64,000 nt of DNA from Pholis gunnellus (GCA_910591455.2 OU342807.1:20576986-20640985), one strand, 5' to 3'; counted from the stretch's first letter, positions 1-12,180 are shown. The notes: generated from the sequence alone by a model not told the origin. Numbers and translations are program-made.

Positions 1-470
1 GACATCTGGGCCCCTGTGAGGCATTTAGAACAAGAATCTCAACAATGTGTGCCGTGTCAAAAACACCAAACGTCATCACTGGTAGAGCTCGAGATGACAA
101 TTCAAAACTTTCAACATAGCTGCCAGCTCTGGGACCTAATCTGCTTCCTAATATAAAGCAGAAGTGTGACACAACAGAGCAAAATATATTTTACTAAATG
201 TCTATTAAATTGTTATCCCCGATGAAGCTGAAACTCTTTTGTCAGGTTTTGAACCCGTGCTTTTCCTTTCCTCCATCTGTCTCCTGCCGTGGTCAGAAAT
301 TATAACCAAGATTTGGAATTTGGGAAATTAGGAAGTTCTCAATACTAATTTCCAGCATCAGATGTCAGGCTAACACAGTGCTAAAGGAAGAGGAAAAAAG
401 CAAAAGAACATCACATACCCAACACACACAACTGTTACTGATCGACATAGACAGTTTCTTCTGAGCTGAT

Positions 471-645
471 ATACTGTGGCTTTCTCAGGTCAACTTTATC
501 AGCTGGGACAAGATGTATAAACAACACATGAACAGGAAAACCACCATTTCCTACACATAAACAGACATTTTACACACATGCACAATTTTATAGAGTGAGC
601 TGAGAGTGATGAAAGCCAATTACACTTGTATGCTGGCCTACAGTG
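471..645 (+). repeat. Direct duplication, copy 1
   Basis: This segment and 1541-1730 share long near-identical runs, such as GATGTATAAACAACAC, AACAGGAAAACCACCATTTC and AGAGTGAGCTGAGAGTGATG, in the same order and orientation about 1.07 kb apart. Copy 2 has a short T-rich insertion and a duplicated TGATG. Similarity fades on both sides. It could be a segmental duplication of a regulatory or old exon segment, or two insertions of an unrecognised repeat. Confidence 0.75.
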
Positions 646-1540
646 TACACAGCAGACTGGTACAGGCTTTTTTCACAGCATGTGTTTTGCTAAAACACAA
701 CCATGATTGATTGTTTTATTACTTGTTATTTGTTGCACATGTGCTTTTCCTTCTGTGAAAAAGGCATTACGTATTTTATCCACTGCCGTGGAAGCCAACC
801 AGCAATGCATCGGTATAATAGCTGCTCAAGGTTTTCTGTCCGTCAGAAATATATGTACGATTTTGACCCATTTATGCGTAGTATTAACTGAAAGGATAAA
901 GGCATTATTAGCCACCTTGTGAGATATAGATCTGTTTTTGAGGAACTAAAAAGTGCACTGAGGATGTCAGTTATTTTTTTCTTTGGCCATTTAAAATGAA
1001 GAGAGTTCAATTTAATGAGATAAAGAAATTAGATAATCAAAAGGTATTTATTCTCATTTAAGAAAAAAACATGGACAGCAAATACATTCATGTACATACT
1101 GTATATCGTTTTGCATTGGATAGTACATCCTTCCAACACCTTTAAAATAATGAACAATCAAACATTATAATGTATTTTGTGTAGTAATAATTGAGTGGGT
1201 GAAAAAAACATTGAGCTAAATGTAAAATATAGAGCAGAGGTTTTATAATTCATACTTGATTATTCAATTCTTTATGCTTGTAAAACATTCACATCATGGT
1301 TGTAGACATATTATGTAATGCAACACTAACCTTTATGTAAATCTGGCTTTACAGCATTTAACATAATCAAATGATCGCATGTATGATGGTCCATGGACAA
1401 GTAACTGGATGATTATATTAATAATATAAGCCGTTATTATAATTAGTTATTATACATTCCCTAGATTAGTATAATGATAGACAAAACCATTTATTTAGTA
1501 ATGGATTGATGTACTGTATGTATTGATGATATATTACTGC

Positions 1541-1730
1541 TTGACATGTGTGGCTTTCTCAGGTAAACTTCATCAGCTTGGACCAGATGTATAAACAACA
1601 CGAACAGGAAAACCACCATTTCCTACACATACACTGATCTTTTTTCTTTTTTTTTAAGTAACATGCACACACAGTTTTCTAGAGTGAGCTGAGAGTGATG
1701 TGATGAAAGCCAATTACACGTGTATGCTGT
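1541..1730 (+). repeat. Direct duplication, copy 2
   Basis: Second copy of the segment at 471-645, in direct orientation and interrupted by a T-rich insertion near 1640-1656. In both copies a TTTCTCAG acceptor-like site precedes a short open stretch (V-N-F-I-S in each), so a fossil exon is possible but unproven. Confidence 0.75.
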
Positions 1731-2198
1731 ACTTAATTAAATTCTGATGGCTTTTTGAGGTTCAGGGTTGGTATTGTGTTGTCCAGTACCGGTTTCCCTT
1801 TATGTGACTGTTATATATATATTGTCTAATAACTGTTTTGGCAAACAAACAATACATGGACAGCAGTAACAAAGAAGACTACATTTCTATTGATCTTTTC
1901 AGTCCTTTCAGTGCAGATGAAGATGACAGTTAAGGCAATTTGAGCCTATATCAAAAGGTTTTGATTTATAAAAGTATTAATAGCTTTTAAGTCATTCAAG
2001 TGAGACAGATGAAAGTGTGAGTCAGATGTTGTCTTTCAACAGAACTGTTCCTCTATTTGACCTCCTGTGAAACTGTTAAATAGGTGGGTTTATTAGCTCA
2101 CTCTTGACAAAGACACAGACCGAAAGACGGAAGACACAGTTTACTGGTTAGACTGCTCTGAATTTGACTCCTCACCAAATGTCAAGGAAACCAGGAGG

Positions 2199-5100
2199 AT
2201 GCAGCGAATGGACGTAGCAGATTATGTTAACGAGCGACCAAGACGTGAGCACAGTGGGGGGACAAATCAAACAGGTAATTACGCACATCGTTGTATTGTA
2301 TATGAACTGTTAAATAGCACAGATTGAATTGTACTCTATCAAGCCGCTAGCAGCATGGCCCACGACCCTGTCAAATGCCAGTTATGTCGTTTACATATTC
2401 GCCCACTGAGTATATTTGCAAAATTTTTACTGACAATTTGTCAACAATAGAATACCCGCTCATAGCAATGCAATAGTTATAGTTATGTTTAGGCACTTGA
2501 AGCACTTGATTGTGGTGTAGGTTGAACATCCTTGCTGACTTGCATGTTTGCTGTTCAATATTTGCCCAGAACCACAATCTTTGCCTAAATTTAACCATAA
2601 TGTTATTATTCCTTAAACATGACCTCCCAACACGCTCAAGACGTGAACTCTAGTGTCTATTATCAAAGTCCTGTAATGTACATTCATTACTTCAAAATAA
2701 GGAAGCAGTGATACCATCTCATGGGACCTCTAAATGCTAACATAACATTAGAACATGCTATTGTTTGTATGCTACACTAATATGAGTTTGTCATGCTTAA
2801 TGCAAGCACGTTTGAAAACTCGACCACAGTAACTGACTCGCTGCGAGCATCAGCTCTTTATTCAACGAGGGTGTTTCCACACTTAAAACCTAATTCTCGC
2901 ACCCAACGACATAAAAGCATAAGAATGATTTATGACGCGTCAACAAGACATGGCAGCCTCACACAGCTTACACTGAGGTCACAGACTCTTATTGTTGTTC
3001 TGTGTATTGGTTTTGCAGAGAGAAGAAGACTCTGTCATCTGCTTTTCCCCGGCTTTGGCGTGCTGTTCATCATCCAAGTCATTCTCAACGTTTCTCTACA
3101 CTTTATATGTGAGTTTCTTTGCCTTGCGTAACTTAAAATGTGCTCAGACAGTTGAATCAACAGCACAGCAATATTGCAAATACACACTCTCAGTGAAGTA
3201 ATGTGAGATGTTGCTGTCAAACAAGAACCTAAAGAAAATATTTCGATTTAAATTAATTTATAATTTTTTTAATGTACATTTTTTTTTTTTATATCTACAC
3301 TATCAGTTTACTCCAGCAAGGAACCAACCCACTCGGAGTGCAATGCAACTGATGTCAGTGACCGAAACCAGGTGAAGGGGGTGCAAAAGGATTATGAGGA
3401 AAAGAGGCCTGATCACTGCAACAGTCTTCAAGAAAGAATCAACGTCTTGACCGGAGACATAAGGAGAGTGCAGGAGGAGAACAACAGGTTGAAAATGAAC
3501 CTGAGTGGTGAGAACAAATCAGTCTTCTGACCTCTTCTTCACGTCTTCCTCTTTCATTCTTCATCATTTTTACAGTCTTCATCTATTTCTTTCAGTTTGT
3601 TTACAGTCACGTGTCCTGCTAATACCCAGCGCTTTGTGTGTGTTTTTTTTTTTTAAATAACCAATGCCATTCAGAATAGCACATATGAACGCTTTAACTG
3701 TATGGGTGTTGGATGCATATTAGGGACAGTTAGTGCCTTGTAGTGAGGAGTCTTATGTAAGAAATGATTAGTTATGCTTACAGTTTTCACTCTACAGAAG
3801 ATGTCTTTATTCAGTTGTATTCTGTTATGTAGGTACTAATTATGATTCGTGTTTTATTGTCACAGACACATAATAAAATATTGACTGTCTTTAAATCAAA
3901 TTATTCGTCAAATCTGGAGTTCTGTTCTATTTTTACTTCACTGTGCTTACGTACTTAACATGTGATGTGTCGTTTGTTCATTTCATCCTTAGAACCCAGT
4001 TGTGTGTCCTCGCAGCCGTGTCCTGCAGATTGGAGGAAGATCAACAACAGATGTTACTTTCTCTCCACTGAGCAGAAGACATGGGAGGACAGCAGGACAC
4101 ACTGTCAGAGTAAAGATGCTGACCTGGTGGTGATCAGCAGCCTACAGGAACTGGTACGGGCCAATAAATCGGGGTCTGGGTCTGATTGTGTGCCATTCTG
4201 GATGATAAAGTCATAGTTTAATTTTCTATGATCTTAATCAACAGAAGATCTTGTACCGCCTGGATGGGGATGCTGATCTCTTGTTCTGGATTGGTCTGTA
4301 TGACAAAACTGGGACCACTGGCTGGAAATGGGTGGATGGATCTGCGCTGAGCACACCGTAAGGCCTTTAGAATAACTCTGTTTTTCTTCTATAGGCAGGT
4401 TGATTCAAATAAGACCGCAGTATCACAGTAATCAATGCTGCAGTGCCTGGCTCTATAGAGATCTCCACAGGTCCACAATTTTGGAATGGATCTGAAAAAG
4501 CCCAATTATTTTCAAACAGGGCTGATCTGACAGCAAAGGCTTATTGTATTTCACTGTATTTCTTTGTATTTTTTATGGAAGCACCGATCCAACTTTTTAA
4601 ATGAATAAGCTGTATGTCTCACTGTGTGGAATAGATTAGGATCATTCTTTTATGTGTAAGGAAACATCAGGTTTGACTTATACCTTATATCTTTGTAAAA
4701 CGTACTGTGTAAAACAAAATGTTACAAAAGAATACATAGATATAATTGTAAATGATAAATCCTACACCAGCAACTTGAAAAACATATCTTAGAAAATAAA
4801 AGAGATTACAATTTAAGTGTAAACATGTTTAATGCAGTAACATATTGGTAAAAACAGGAATTAAAATTGCCATTTGTAATGTATATAACCATATAAGTGG
4901 ATTGAATTGATTGGCCCCATTGTCACCAATATTCAATCCAGCTATTTAAATCAGTATTGGCCTGATCTGATATCAGTATCGTTAACTGTGAATCCCTAGT
5001 TTTGCTTCAATTTAAGCATTTTAGATCCACTCCGACCCAATGTGAATAGACCGGAGGACAATTAGACTTGAATGAAATGTGATTAACCTGAATAGACATA

Positions 5101-5397
5101 GTTAAAGAGAGGACACCAACACTAGAGGGGGGAAAAGTTGAGAAGGTGGATTTGGGTCTAAAGTTGACACACAAACAACATCCAACATGAATATTCAAGC
5201 TTCATCTCTCCATCACTGTACTGTCATTTAGATTTTGGCAATCTGGTCAGCCGGATGACAGTCCCACCAAGGTAGAGGACTGTGTGGAGATGTACCACCA
5301 CAACCCAGTGCTGGCCTGCTGGAATGACGCCCCCTGTACAGTCAAGCGTCGCTGGCTGTGTGAGAAAGATCCATGTCCAACGTTGGAAAGGCCGTAA
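2199..5397 (+). CDS. C-type lectin receptor A (type II membrane, intact)
   Basis: Six coding exons joined by GT-AG introns with consistent phase: 2199-2274, 3019-3108, 3307-3507, 3993-4153, 4245-4357, 5232-5397 (268 residues). Exon 1 is a short cytoplasmic tail starting MQRMDVADYVNERP. Exon 2 is a hydrophobic signal anchor (about residues 32-55) after a basic RRR. Exon 3 is an acidic/basic stalk with an N-x-T site. Exons 4-6 form a canonical C-type lectin domain: CPADW, WIGL, WKWVDG, GQPD, then WND and a final Cys, so the calcium site looks complete. In this family QPD usually predicts galactose-type and EPN mannose-type binding. The protein should sit at the plasma membrane with the lectin domain outside. 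Layout resembles fish CD209/CLEC4-like genes; no orthologue can be named. The start was chosen as the first ATG in phase with the transmembrane exon. Confidence 0.85.
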
Positions 5398-5563
5398 GGT
5401 TATGCGAATCTCCCATAGCCTTAATGCCCTGGTCGTAAGATTAGGTGTCAGAGACACCATTGCAAAAAAAAATATTAGTATAATATAATATAACATTATG
5501 ATATATTATATTTTACAATATATTATTTAATATATATTAAAATACAATGTATTATATTATATT

Positions 5564-5946
5564 TGTCACAGTTCAGCTCCACACCTTCCTCACTCTACTT
5601 GTCAGTCACTCCCTCCTCATCAGTCTAACTGCTTTCACCTGTTCACTCACCTGTCGCTGATCACTTATCAAGCCACTATATAGACTCCTGCCTCCCAGAC
5701 ACATATTGCCAGATTGTTCTTTGATTTTTGATGCCAGACTCTCCATCACTCTCTCACGGACTGATCGCCTGTTACCGACCCTGCCTGCCCCTGTTCTACC
5801 CGCCTTGCCTGACTCCCGGTAAACCCACCAGCCTTCTGATCCTGACCCTGATTAACTCTGCCTGCTGTACCTGCAAGTTTGTAATAAAAGCCAAAGATCC
5901 CTGGAATCTTGTGTGTTGCATTTGGGTCCATATACAACCGGTTACA
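5564..5946 (+). mobile_element. Solo LTR of a retrotransposon
   Basis: A 383-bp segment that begins TGTCACAG and ends GGTTACA (TG...CA) and is flanked on both sides by the 5-bp direct repeat ATATT (5559-5563 and 5947-5951). An AATAAA signal lies near 5883, followed by a T/G-rich tail, as expected of an LTR with R and U5 regions. No internal gag or pol sequence adjoins it, so this is a solo LTR left by recombination. Orientation is inferred from the AATAAA. Probably Gypsy-like, but the family was not confirmed. Confidence 0.8.
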
Positions 5947-6617
5947 ATATTTAATATACATTCTAATACAATGTATTATAAATATAATAACCATTTAGCC
6001 TGAAATCAAGTCCTTATTGAAATATGTATCTTCAGATCTGACTGTCTCCTCAGGAACACTGTTATAAAATGTGGCTTTAGTCTGTATATTCCCATATATC
6101 TTAATATGTGTCTGAAAGATTATATAGTTATAATTTGTCATTTTTGTAATCAAACAAGCCACAACCCTCTTCCATATGAATTGCATGTCAGTACTGACAC
6201 CCTTATTATTCCCATTCACTCTATAGTTAAATAACATGGTCTAAATGCAGTGAAACAAGACATGAGGTAAAACAACAAAGGAAAGTCACATATATCTGTT
6301 TGTAGATGTGATTCCCGTAGCACTCTGTGAATTCATGTTGGAGTGAGATACTCATCTTTGTGTAGTACAAGATAATTGTGCTGCTTTTAAAAATAATGAA
6401 TGGGAATTTGGAGGCAGCAGGTATATCAACGTGCACGGAAGGCCGGACATGGGGGGGATCAGTGTGAGCCCAGCAGTAAACTTTGTCTTTGGGGCCGTCC
6501 ACATGGCTGCATGTGCGTTATACATGAAAAAGATGAGATTTATCTTTTAGAGCAGGGGTCTTCCACGTTTTTCAGGCCAAGGCCCCCCAAACTGATAGAG
6601 AGATGCATGGAGCAGGG

Positions 6618-6622
6618 ACCCT

Positions 6623-6658
<36 letters not shown>
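6618..6658. repeat. (TA)n microsatellite
   Basis: About 20 units of alternating TA inside the hAT-like element. Confidence 0.9.
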
Positions 6659-6662
<4 letters not shown>

Positions 6663-6870
6663 GTTTTGTATTAAACTGGGCCTAGTGCCATGTATAAACA
6701 TACTTTGTTATTGTGCATTCAATACTAAGCCTTTCAAATAATACACAGGTTCATATATTCATGTTTTTATTTTAAACATGTGCAAGGTACAGTGAGTAGG
6801 GTGGCCGTGCCACTGTCATTTATAAACATACCTTGTCAACTGATTCCAATATCAACATTGTCTGTTGATA

Positions 6871-6903
6871 AGCTTGTATGCATGATAATCATGCATACAA
6901 GCT
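6871..6903. repeat. 33-bp perfect palindrome
   Basis: Two 16-base arms (AGCTTGTATGCATGAT and its reverse complement) around a single central A, inside the hAT-like element. It could form a cruciform or hairpin. Confidence 0.9.
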
Positions 6904-9302
6904 ATTCAAATTTACGTTTTTGTTTTAAACATAAATGTGGAAATGAAAAATGAGTGATGGCCTATTAGTGCCACTGCCATGCATAAAAATACCTGTTATC
7001 TTGAATACAATACTGAACTATTAAAATAATGGACAGATTAATGTTTGGGGAAAACTTTTTTTAAATATAAAAGAATATGAAAAATTGTCTAATCAACCAA
7101 AAATGTCACGATCCCCCTGCAGTACCGCCGCAGACCCCCGTTGCAGACCTCTGTCTTAGAGAATGGAACAAAGTAGACAGCTCAAGTTACTCCTTGTATT
7201 AATGACATGTGAGTCACTGAGGAAGGTACTCTCTCTTGAACAGTTATGGCCACTGTTTGGAGAAACTGTTCTCCATCAGGATGTTGAGTAAGTCCTCCAC
7301 CACCTGAGGGTGCAGCAGAGCCAAACATGTGATGCAGAGAATCACAATGTGGGAGCTGAATTATAAAAAGAGTAAAACCTGGAGAGGATCATGGACCTTC
7401 ACGAGAGCAGATGCAAACCTAACTTGATGGATTGTTGTATTGGAAGATATATACAGACAAAGCTTGACTCATGCAGAAATGAAATGTGTCAATACTTGTA
7501 TGTAGAAGGAGGAGAAGTTAAAGTAACTTGAATTAAAGTAAAGAATCTCAAAACATTTGTATTCACATATTTATTAAGCAGTGAATTAAAATGTGAATAA
7601 CTATTTCTTTTAATGAGCAGAATAAATTCCATATATTTGTATATTTGAAATAGAAGACACAAAATAATAATCATCTGTTGGCATAATTGAAACAAAATGA
7701 TCCCAAAGCATCAATCAATCACAAAAACATTTAAAAATGAAAAATAATATTTTATGGATTATGATTGCATATCTTTTCGGTTCAGATTTTGGTGAGCCGA
7801 CAATAATAATACACATCACATATATTCATAATTTAAAGCAATGAACCAGGCTAGATGTGTATGTCCACGTTAATTAGACACGTTGCTTATACGTAGAGTA
7901 GCTCAGTTAGCATTATGTTCGTGCTGTCTTGTCAACTTTAGCTGAAACTGGAGAACGCGATATAGAGTACCTCCCTGTTTTTATGTCATTGTTTTGCTGG
8001 TTTGGATGTTTTTGGTTTGGAGTTATAAAGGCAGCGTCTTCTCATATAGTGTGTGCCTGTTCACACTGGTTATCATTTCAGCTGTTTTCCAAATAATGGT
8101 TGTTCATTTCTGCACAATCTTCATCCCGTAACCGATGTCCATTTCATGAGAGACAAGTCTGATAAAGAAAAGATAATTGTTTATTGTGAACAAATGATAT
8201 GTGATGTTAAAATCTTCAGTCTTTGGCTCTTGGACTCTACAGAGAGATTCGTAATCGAGAGGCGTCTGCCCTGAGCAGCAGCAAGATATATCCCCTGTGA
8301 AGTCCAGACACTGCTGGTGATGGTGGCTGATGAGGTTGATAGAATGATGAGTTGATGAAGCTGAAGAATCGGCGAAGATTGGGCGGTGATGGGGAGGTGG
8401 AGGGTTGCGTAACAGCAGCATGAACGTACTGAAGGAAGAGAGACGATCATATTTAAGAGAGTCGGCAGCAAGATGATAGGCTAACGGTGTCATTGTATCG
8501 TTGTGCTATTGAATAAAGGAGACCAGCTGTTAGACAGCTGATATCATGATTGACAGCCCTAAATAATGAGAGCAAGAAAATAATGAGTGTGCATGCGAGA
8601 GGAGTGATTGTCAGATGTATGAGAAATAAACTACGGGTTTAGGCATGCAAGAGTATAGTCTTCCTGACTGAACTTACGCTAGAGCTTCATTTGGCTCTGA
8701 AAGGATCCAGAAGCTGAAACCCCAAAACAAAAAGTTAACGTCCCTTTTTAAAGAATGCACACCATGAAACACTTCATAGACAGCAAATTCAATGTCAACC
8801 CAACATCAACTCAAAATCAGAATGTTTCCTTAGAAACAGTGTTTTATTGAGATTGAAAGAAATCAACATAGATTAAAGATCTAAGGTCTTGTCAGCTCTG
8901 TACTTTTTCTGGCAGAAGCTTCCCAATGAGCATTTTTCTATTGAAAAGACGGACCCGAGAGCAGAGGCCTAAAAATAGGGCTCAGTTTCAAGAGGTAAAC
9001 AATGGTCACCAGTGAAAAGACGTTCAAAATTGGTTCAAAAGTGAACGTTTTTTCACTGACTATTTGAAGACGTTGATGGAACGTTCATATCCAGACCATA
9101 TTTCACCGTGATTTGCAATAGAGATTTTTTTTTCATACTCTACATTGTGCTAATAATGGTATGTCGTCATTTTAGAGGCTAACTAAGAAGCCACATGTCT
9201 CAGTTGAAAGCCAATACTGGTTGTGGGTTGGTGGGTTAATAACATTTAACTGTTTTTGTTAAACTCCCACAATAATGAAAGAGAGATGAATTGAGCGATA
9301 GT

Positions 9303-9777
9303 TGTCACGGTTGGGCCTTGTTGTGTGTGTGTGTCTTTCTCTCCTGATCATGCTCATCATCTCCACCTGTGCCCAATCACCTGCCCCTGGTTTTTCCCTC
9401 TGCCAACCCCACTAATTTCTACTCACCTGCCGGCAATCCGCTCATCACCCCTCACCTACTGATACTCCCCTGCTTGCCCTGTTCAGTTGCCGGATTATCC
9501 TTTGTTCCCTTTCCTCCCCGTGGACTCGTCCCATCGCCAGTGATTGTTCCCTCGTGTTGATCCTCTGCTTCCCACGGTTTGTGACCAAGCCCTTTTGTGA
9601 CTTTGGCTTTTATTTTCAGTTTGGACTTTTTCCGCTCTCGGTTGTTTTTGTTTTCTATGTTTGTGTATGCTGTGTGCCCAGTAAAGAGCCTTGCATTTCA
9701 CCTCACCTAGTGTCCTGTGTCTAAGTCTGCGCCTGAGTCTCTGCTCCACTCTTAAACCCACACGGTGAACCGTCACA
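9303..9777 (+). mobile_element. Solo LTR of a second retrotransposon family
   Basis: A 475-bp segment starting TGTCACGG and ending CCGTCACA. It is flanked by the perfect 5-bp direct repeat ATAGT (9298-9302 and 9778-9782). It is C/T-rich in the first half and has an AGTAAAG signal near 9680, in + orientation. Its sequence differs from the LTR at 5564, so it is a separate family. No internal coding region is attached. It sits just beyond the relic lectin exon of gene B and may have displaced part of that gene. Confidence 0.8.
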
Positions 9778-9838
9778 ATAGTATTAGTAAGTGGCTGGCC
9801 ACAGTGCACCATGACAACAAATAAGTTAAGTAATATAC

Positions 9839-12180
9839 CTTTTGATCAGCGGAGTCGCAGCCACCCATTTCCATCTCCCCTCAGTCTCTCGATCAGCAAG
9901 TCCAACAACGTCTTTGAAATCGATTGGGACACTCCAATACTTGGGGAAAAAAATTAATAGCTTAGTAATTAAGCAAGAAAGTTTGAACAAAAATAAAGTC
10001 TTAGTTTGGGTTGAAACCGTCTCGCGAACACAAATAGTTGGCGAATAGAAAGTTAATGAATTAAAACCTATTTTTTCCATTTTGGCAACAAAGGTCAGCG
10101 ATAGATTGTACCAAACAGGGTTTAAGTGTGTTATAGCAGAATCTACAATATCCATGAGCCTTGACAACTAAATGCTACAGTACTCATTAGAAGGAGCGTG
10201 AATAAGGAAAAATTCTAAATGCTCTGGTGTTGAATTTGTGAACAAAACGCGGCGCCAAAGTTGCTGAGTAAAAAATGTACGTAGGTGAAATAGCTAAGCT
10301 GCAGATTGTCTGATAAATTGCTTCAAGTAATGTCACATTTTGATCAAGTTCGTCAATTTGGTTGTCGCCATCTTGGAATGCGGCCCTCGCCATCTTGGCT
10401 TTTATGCAACCAATGAACGAAAGTGATCATATTTGGACGACGGGGGAGTGACATCGAGACGTATACGGCTCTTCTAGGTGTCAACCGGTCAGTCACAATT
10501 CTATTTTACTCTAAATGGGACCATAATTTACGAAATTAAGATCATGCTGTATTGAAGAAGACTTGAAACTAACAATTGAGACAATAAACACATTTTCACA
10601 ATGTTTACTGAGGGAATAAATAAGTAGGGTCATTCTCTCATAGACTTCTATACAATCTGACTTATTTTTGAATCCACAGGAGACACCCCCTGCTGGTGAG
10701 TAGAGAGAATGCAAGTTTAAGACATCTCTACATTGGCTTCACTCTTTAGAACCAGAGGTTGCCAACTGGTTGGGTCTGAAGACTACAAGTTCGAAAATTA
10801 AAAAAATTGTTGGTGTGGAGTTAGAAAGACGTGAGCTTGCCAGACGTCTGTGACCCGCTTCTCATCTCTATCTCGTCAGCTCGACTGAACTGCTGGCAGT
10901 GAGGTAAGGTTACTAAACTCTACAGTTTTTGCTGAAGTGAAATTCAAATACTTTACACTAAAATGTCAAGGTTTAGTTCTGAATCCATCAACAACAATAC
11001 TAAATACCTTTTACATTGGTTTTCAGCTGAAAAAAGTGATTTGGAGGTTAAGTTACTCTTTGATCACGAAGAAGACTGATATCATTAAGCGAAGTTTAAG
11101 TTATTCATTCGGCCTGGTAGAATTAAGAAATAAACTTACGACAAATTTTTCTCTGTAGATCATTCCTCTCTTTGGTCAAGACTTCAACTCTTTTTTGGAG
11201 CTGGTCTTGTACTTTAGTCAGGTTGGTGTTACTGGTCTGTAACTGGACCATCTCCATTTCCCGCTCAGAGTTGCCTTTGCTGTCTGTGTTTGACACACAA
11301 ACAAACAAATAAAGAGACACTGTCAACCAGTATTTTCATCTCAGGGCTTCATCAGCATGCTAACAAAATACTCACACAGGCAAACTGAAGTAATGAGTCC
11401 AGTCAGAAGGAGGAGACACAGCAGACCCAGAACCACTGCAGCAGCTCTGCAGGAACTCTTCTTCACACCTTCAACACCTGAAGGTAGAAGTCATGCGTTT
11501 TATTTCTCAATGGAAAAACACAGGTGTATTTACAATGATAAAATGAATGATGGCTGAATTCCACTCATTGGAGAATCACTGGTATGGTGCGTACTGACTC
11601 ACTGGAACAATAGCTTGCAGTAATGAAACTGAGCCTTCATTCGTGTTCTTAGTTCTATCTGTGCTTCTCCGCCTGCTCTGACAAGTCAACATGTTAACTG
11701 TGACAAAAGAAGACTCGTGAGAATTTCCTTTTTCTCTATTTTTGCTCTGCAGTGACCATGTTGTTCTTCATGGCGTTTTATGTTTAGCTGTAATCCTGAA
11801 GTATTTTAGCGCTAATAAAAAGACATGAATCACAGCAAACCAGACTCTCACTCTCCCCTTCACTCTCTTGCTCTTTGACTCTCCACATTATCGTTCCTGA
11901 TAATAGTCTTTGTTTTACTGTAAAAAAGATTTAGTTGTTCCTGTGCTGCCTGTGTGTGAACAATGTTCACATATTTACATGAACCTGCAGTCAACATCCT
12001 AAATGTGTACACATGACCAGTTTGGATGTATTTATTACCTGAGAGTGACGGTCCAGTTCTGTTTGGCTCCAGAGTGTCGAACAACACATTTTCATAAACA
12101 CTTTCAAAACTTTTTGACAAGCTGTTCCTTTTGCCTGATGATTCCTCTACATTGTCATAGATGTCCATCAGTTGATCCAT
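9839..12180 (-). pseudogene. C-type lectin receptor B, probably broken
   Basis: Four exons are recognisable on the minus strand: 12180-12039 (tail), 11477-11376 (transmembrane), 11283-11140 (stalk) and 9939-9839 (second lectin exon). The first three join in phase 1 with good splice sites. They give a tail starting MDQLMDIYDNVEESSG that contains SVYENV (which fits the ITIM consensus), a leucine-rich transmembrane helix, and a heptad-like stalk ending RNDLQRKIC. The 9939-9839 exon has the family's 101-nt length and reads VVGLADRETEGRWKWVAATP, so the usual WIGL tryptophan is lost. The first lectin exon (expected at 9940-11139) and the last (expected below 9838) were not found; repeats occupy those places. 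Most likely a decaying gene, or one making a membrane stub. The stalk exon is the same length (144 nt) as in lectin D. Confidence 0.7.
10364..10780 (+). repeat. Dispersed teleost repeat, copy 1
   Basis: It shares runs such as ATTTTACTCTAAATGG, CATGCTGTATTGAAGAAGAC and TCTCATAGACTTCTATACAAT with 49160-49665, where they occur in the opposite orientation. It lies where the first lectin exon of gene B is expected. The family name is unknown. Boundaries are approximate. Confidence 0.75.

Larger units (their letters stand above)
1..2198. other. Upstream flank of lectin A, no confirmed gene
   Basis: AT-rich non-coding stretch with no ORF that resembles a known protein. It holds a direct duplication of roughly 170 bp (about 471-645 and 1541-1730) and a 25-codon open frame at 1856-1933, both described separately. 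The last 150 bases probably include the promoter and 5' leader of lectin A, but no clear TATA box was seen there. Confidence 0.5.
6553..7153. mobile_element. Non-autonomous hAT-like DNA transposon
   Basis: A 601-bp element with short inverted ends (CAGGGGTCTTC at left; the right end reads CAGAGGTCTGC on the opposite strand). It is flanked by an 8-bp target duplication that matches 7 of 8 (TTTTAGAG at 6545-6552, TCTTAGAG at 7154-7161), typical of hAT insertions. It encodes no transposase. It contains a (TA)n run and a 33-bp palindrome at 6871-6903. Very similar sequence is common in percomorph fishes, from memory. Confidence 0.75.
5398..9838. other. Intergenic region between lectins A and B, repeat-rich
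   Basis: No confident coding exon was found on either strand. The region contains two solo LTRs (5564-5946 and 9303-9777), a hAT-type element (6553-7153), a (TA)n run near 6618-6658 and AT-rich sequence. Missing lectin exons of gene B (its last exon) were looked for here on the - strand and not seen. Two overlapping antisense frames near 8104-8493 are judged spurious. Confidence 0.55.

Noticed and set aside
5728..6003. Overlapping frames on both strands near 5.7-6.0 kb
   Set aside because: They fall mostly inside the solo LTR at 5564-5946 and show no protein similarity.
7261..7340. Minus-strand stretch that looks like an exon fragment (VVEDLLNIL-like reading)
   Set aside because: Too short, with no partner exons or recognisable family, and adjacent to a transposon.
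8104..8493. Two overlapping minus-strand frames of 96-129 codons
   Set aside because: No similarity to lectin exons or other families, biased composition and no splice support.
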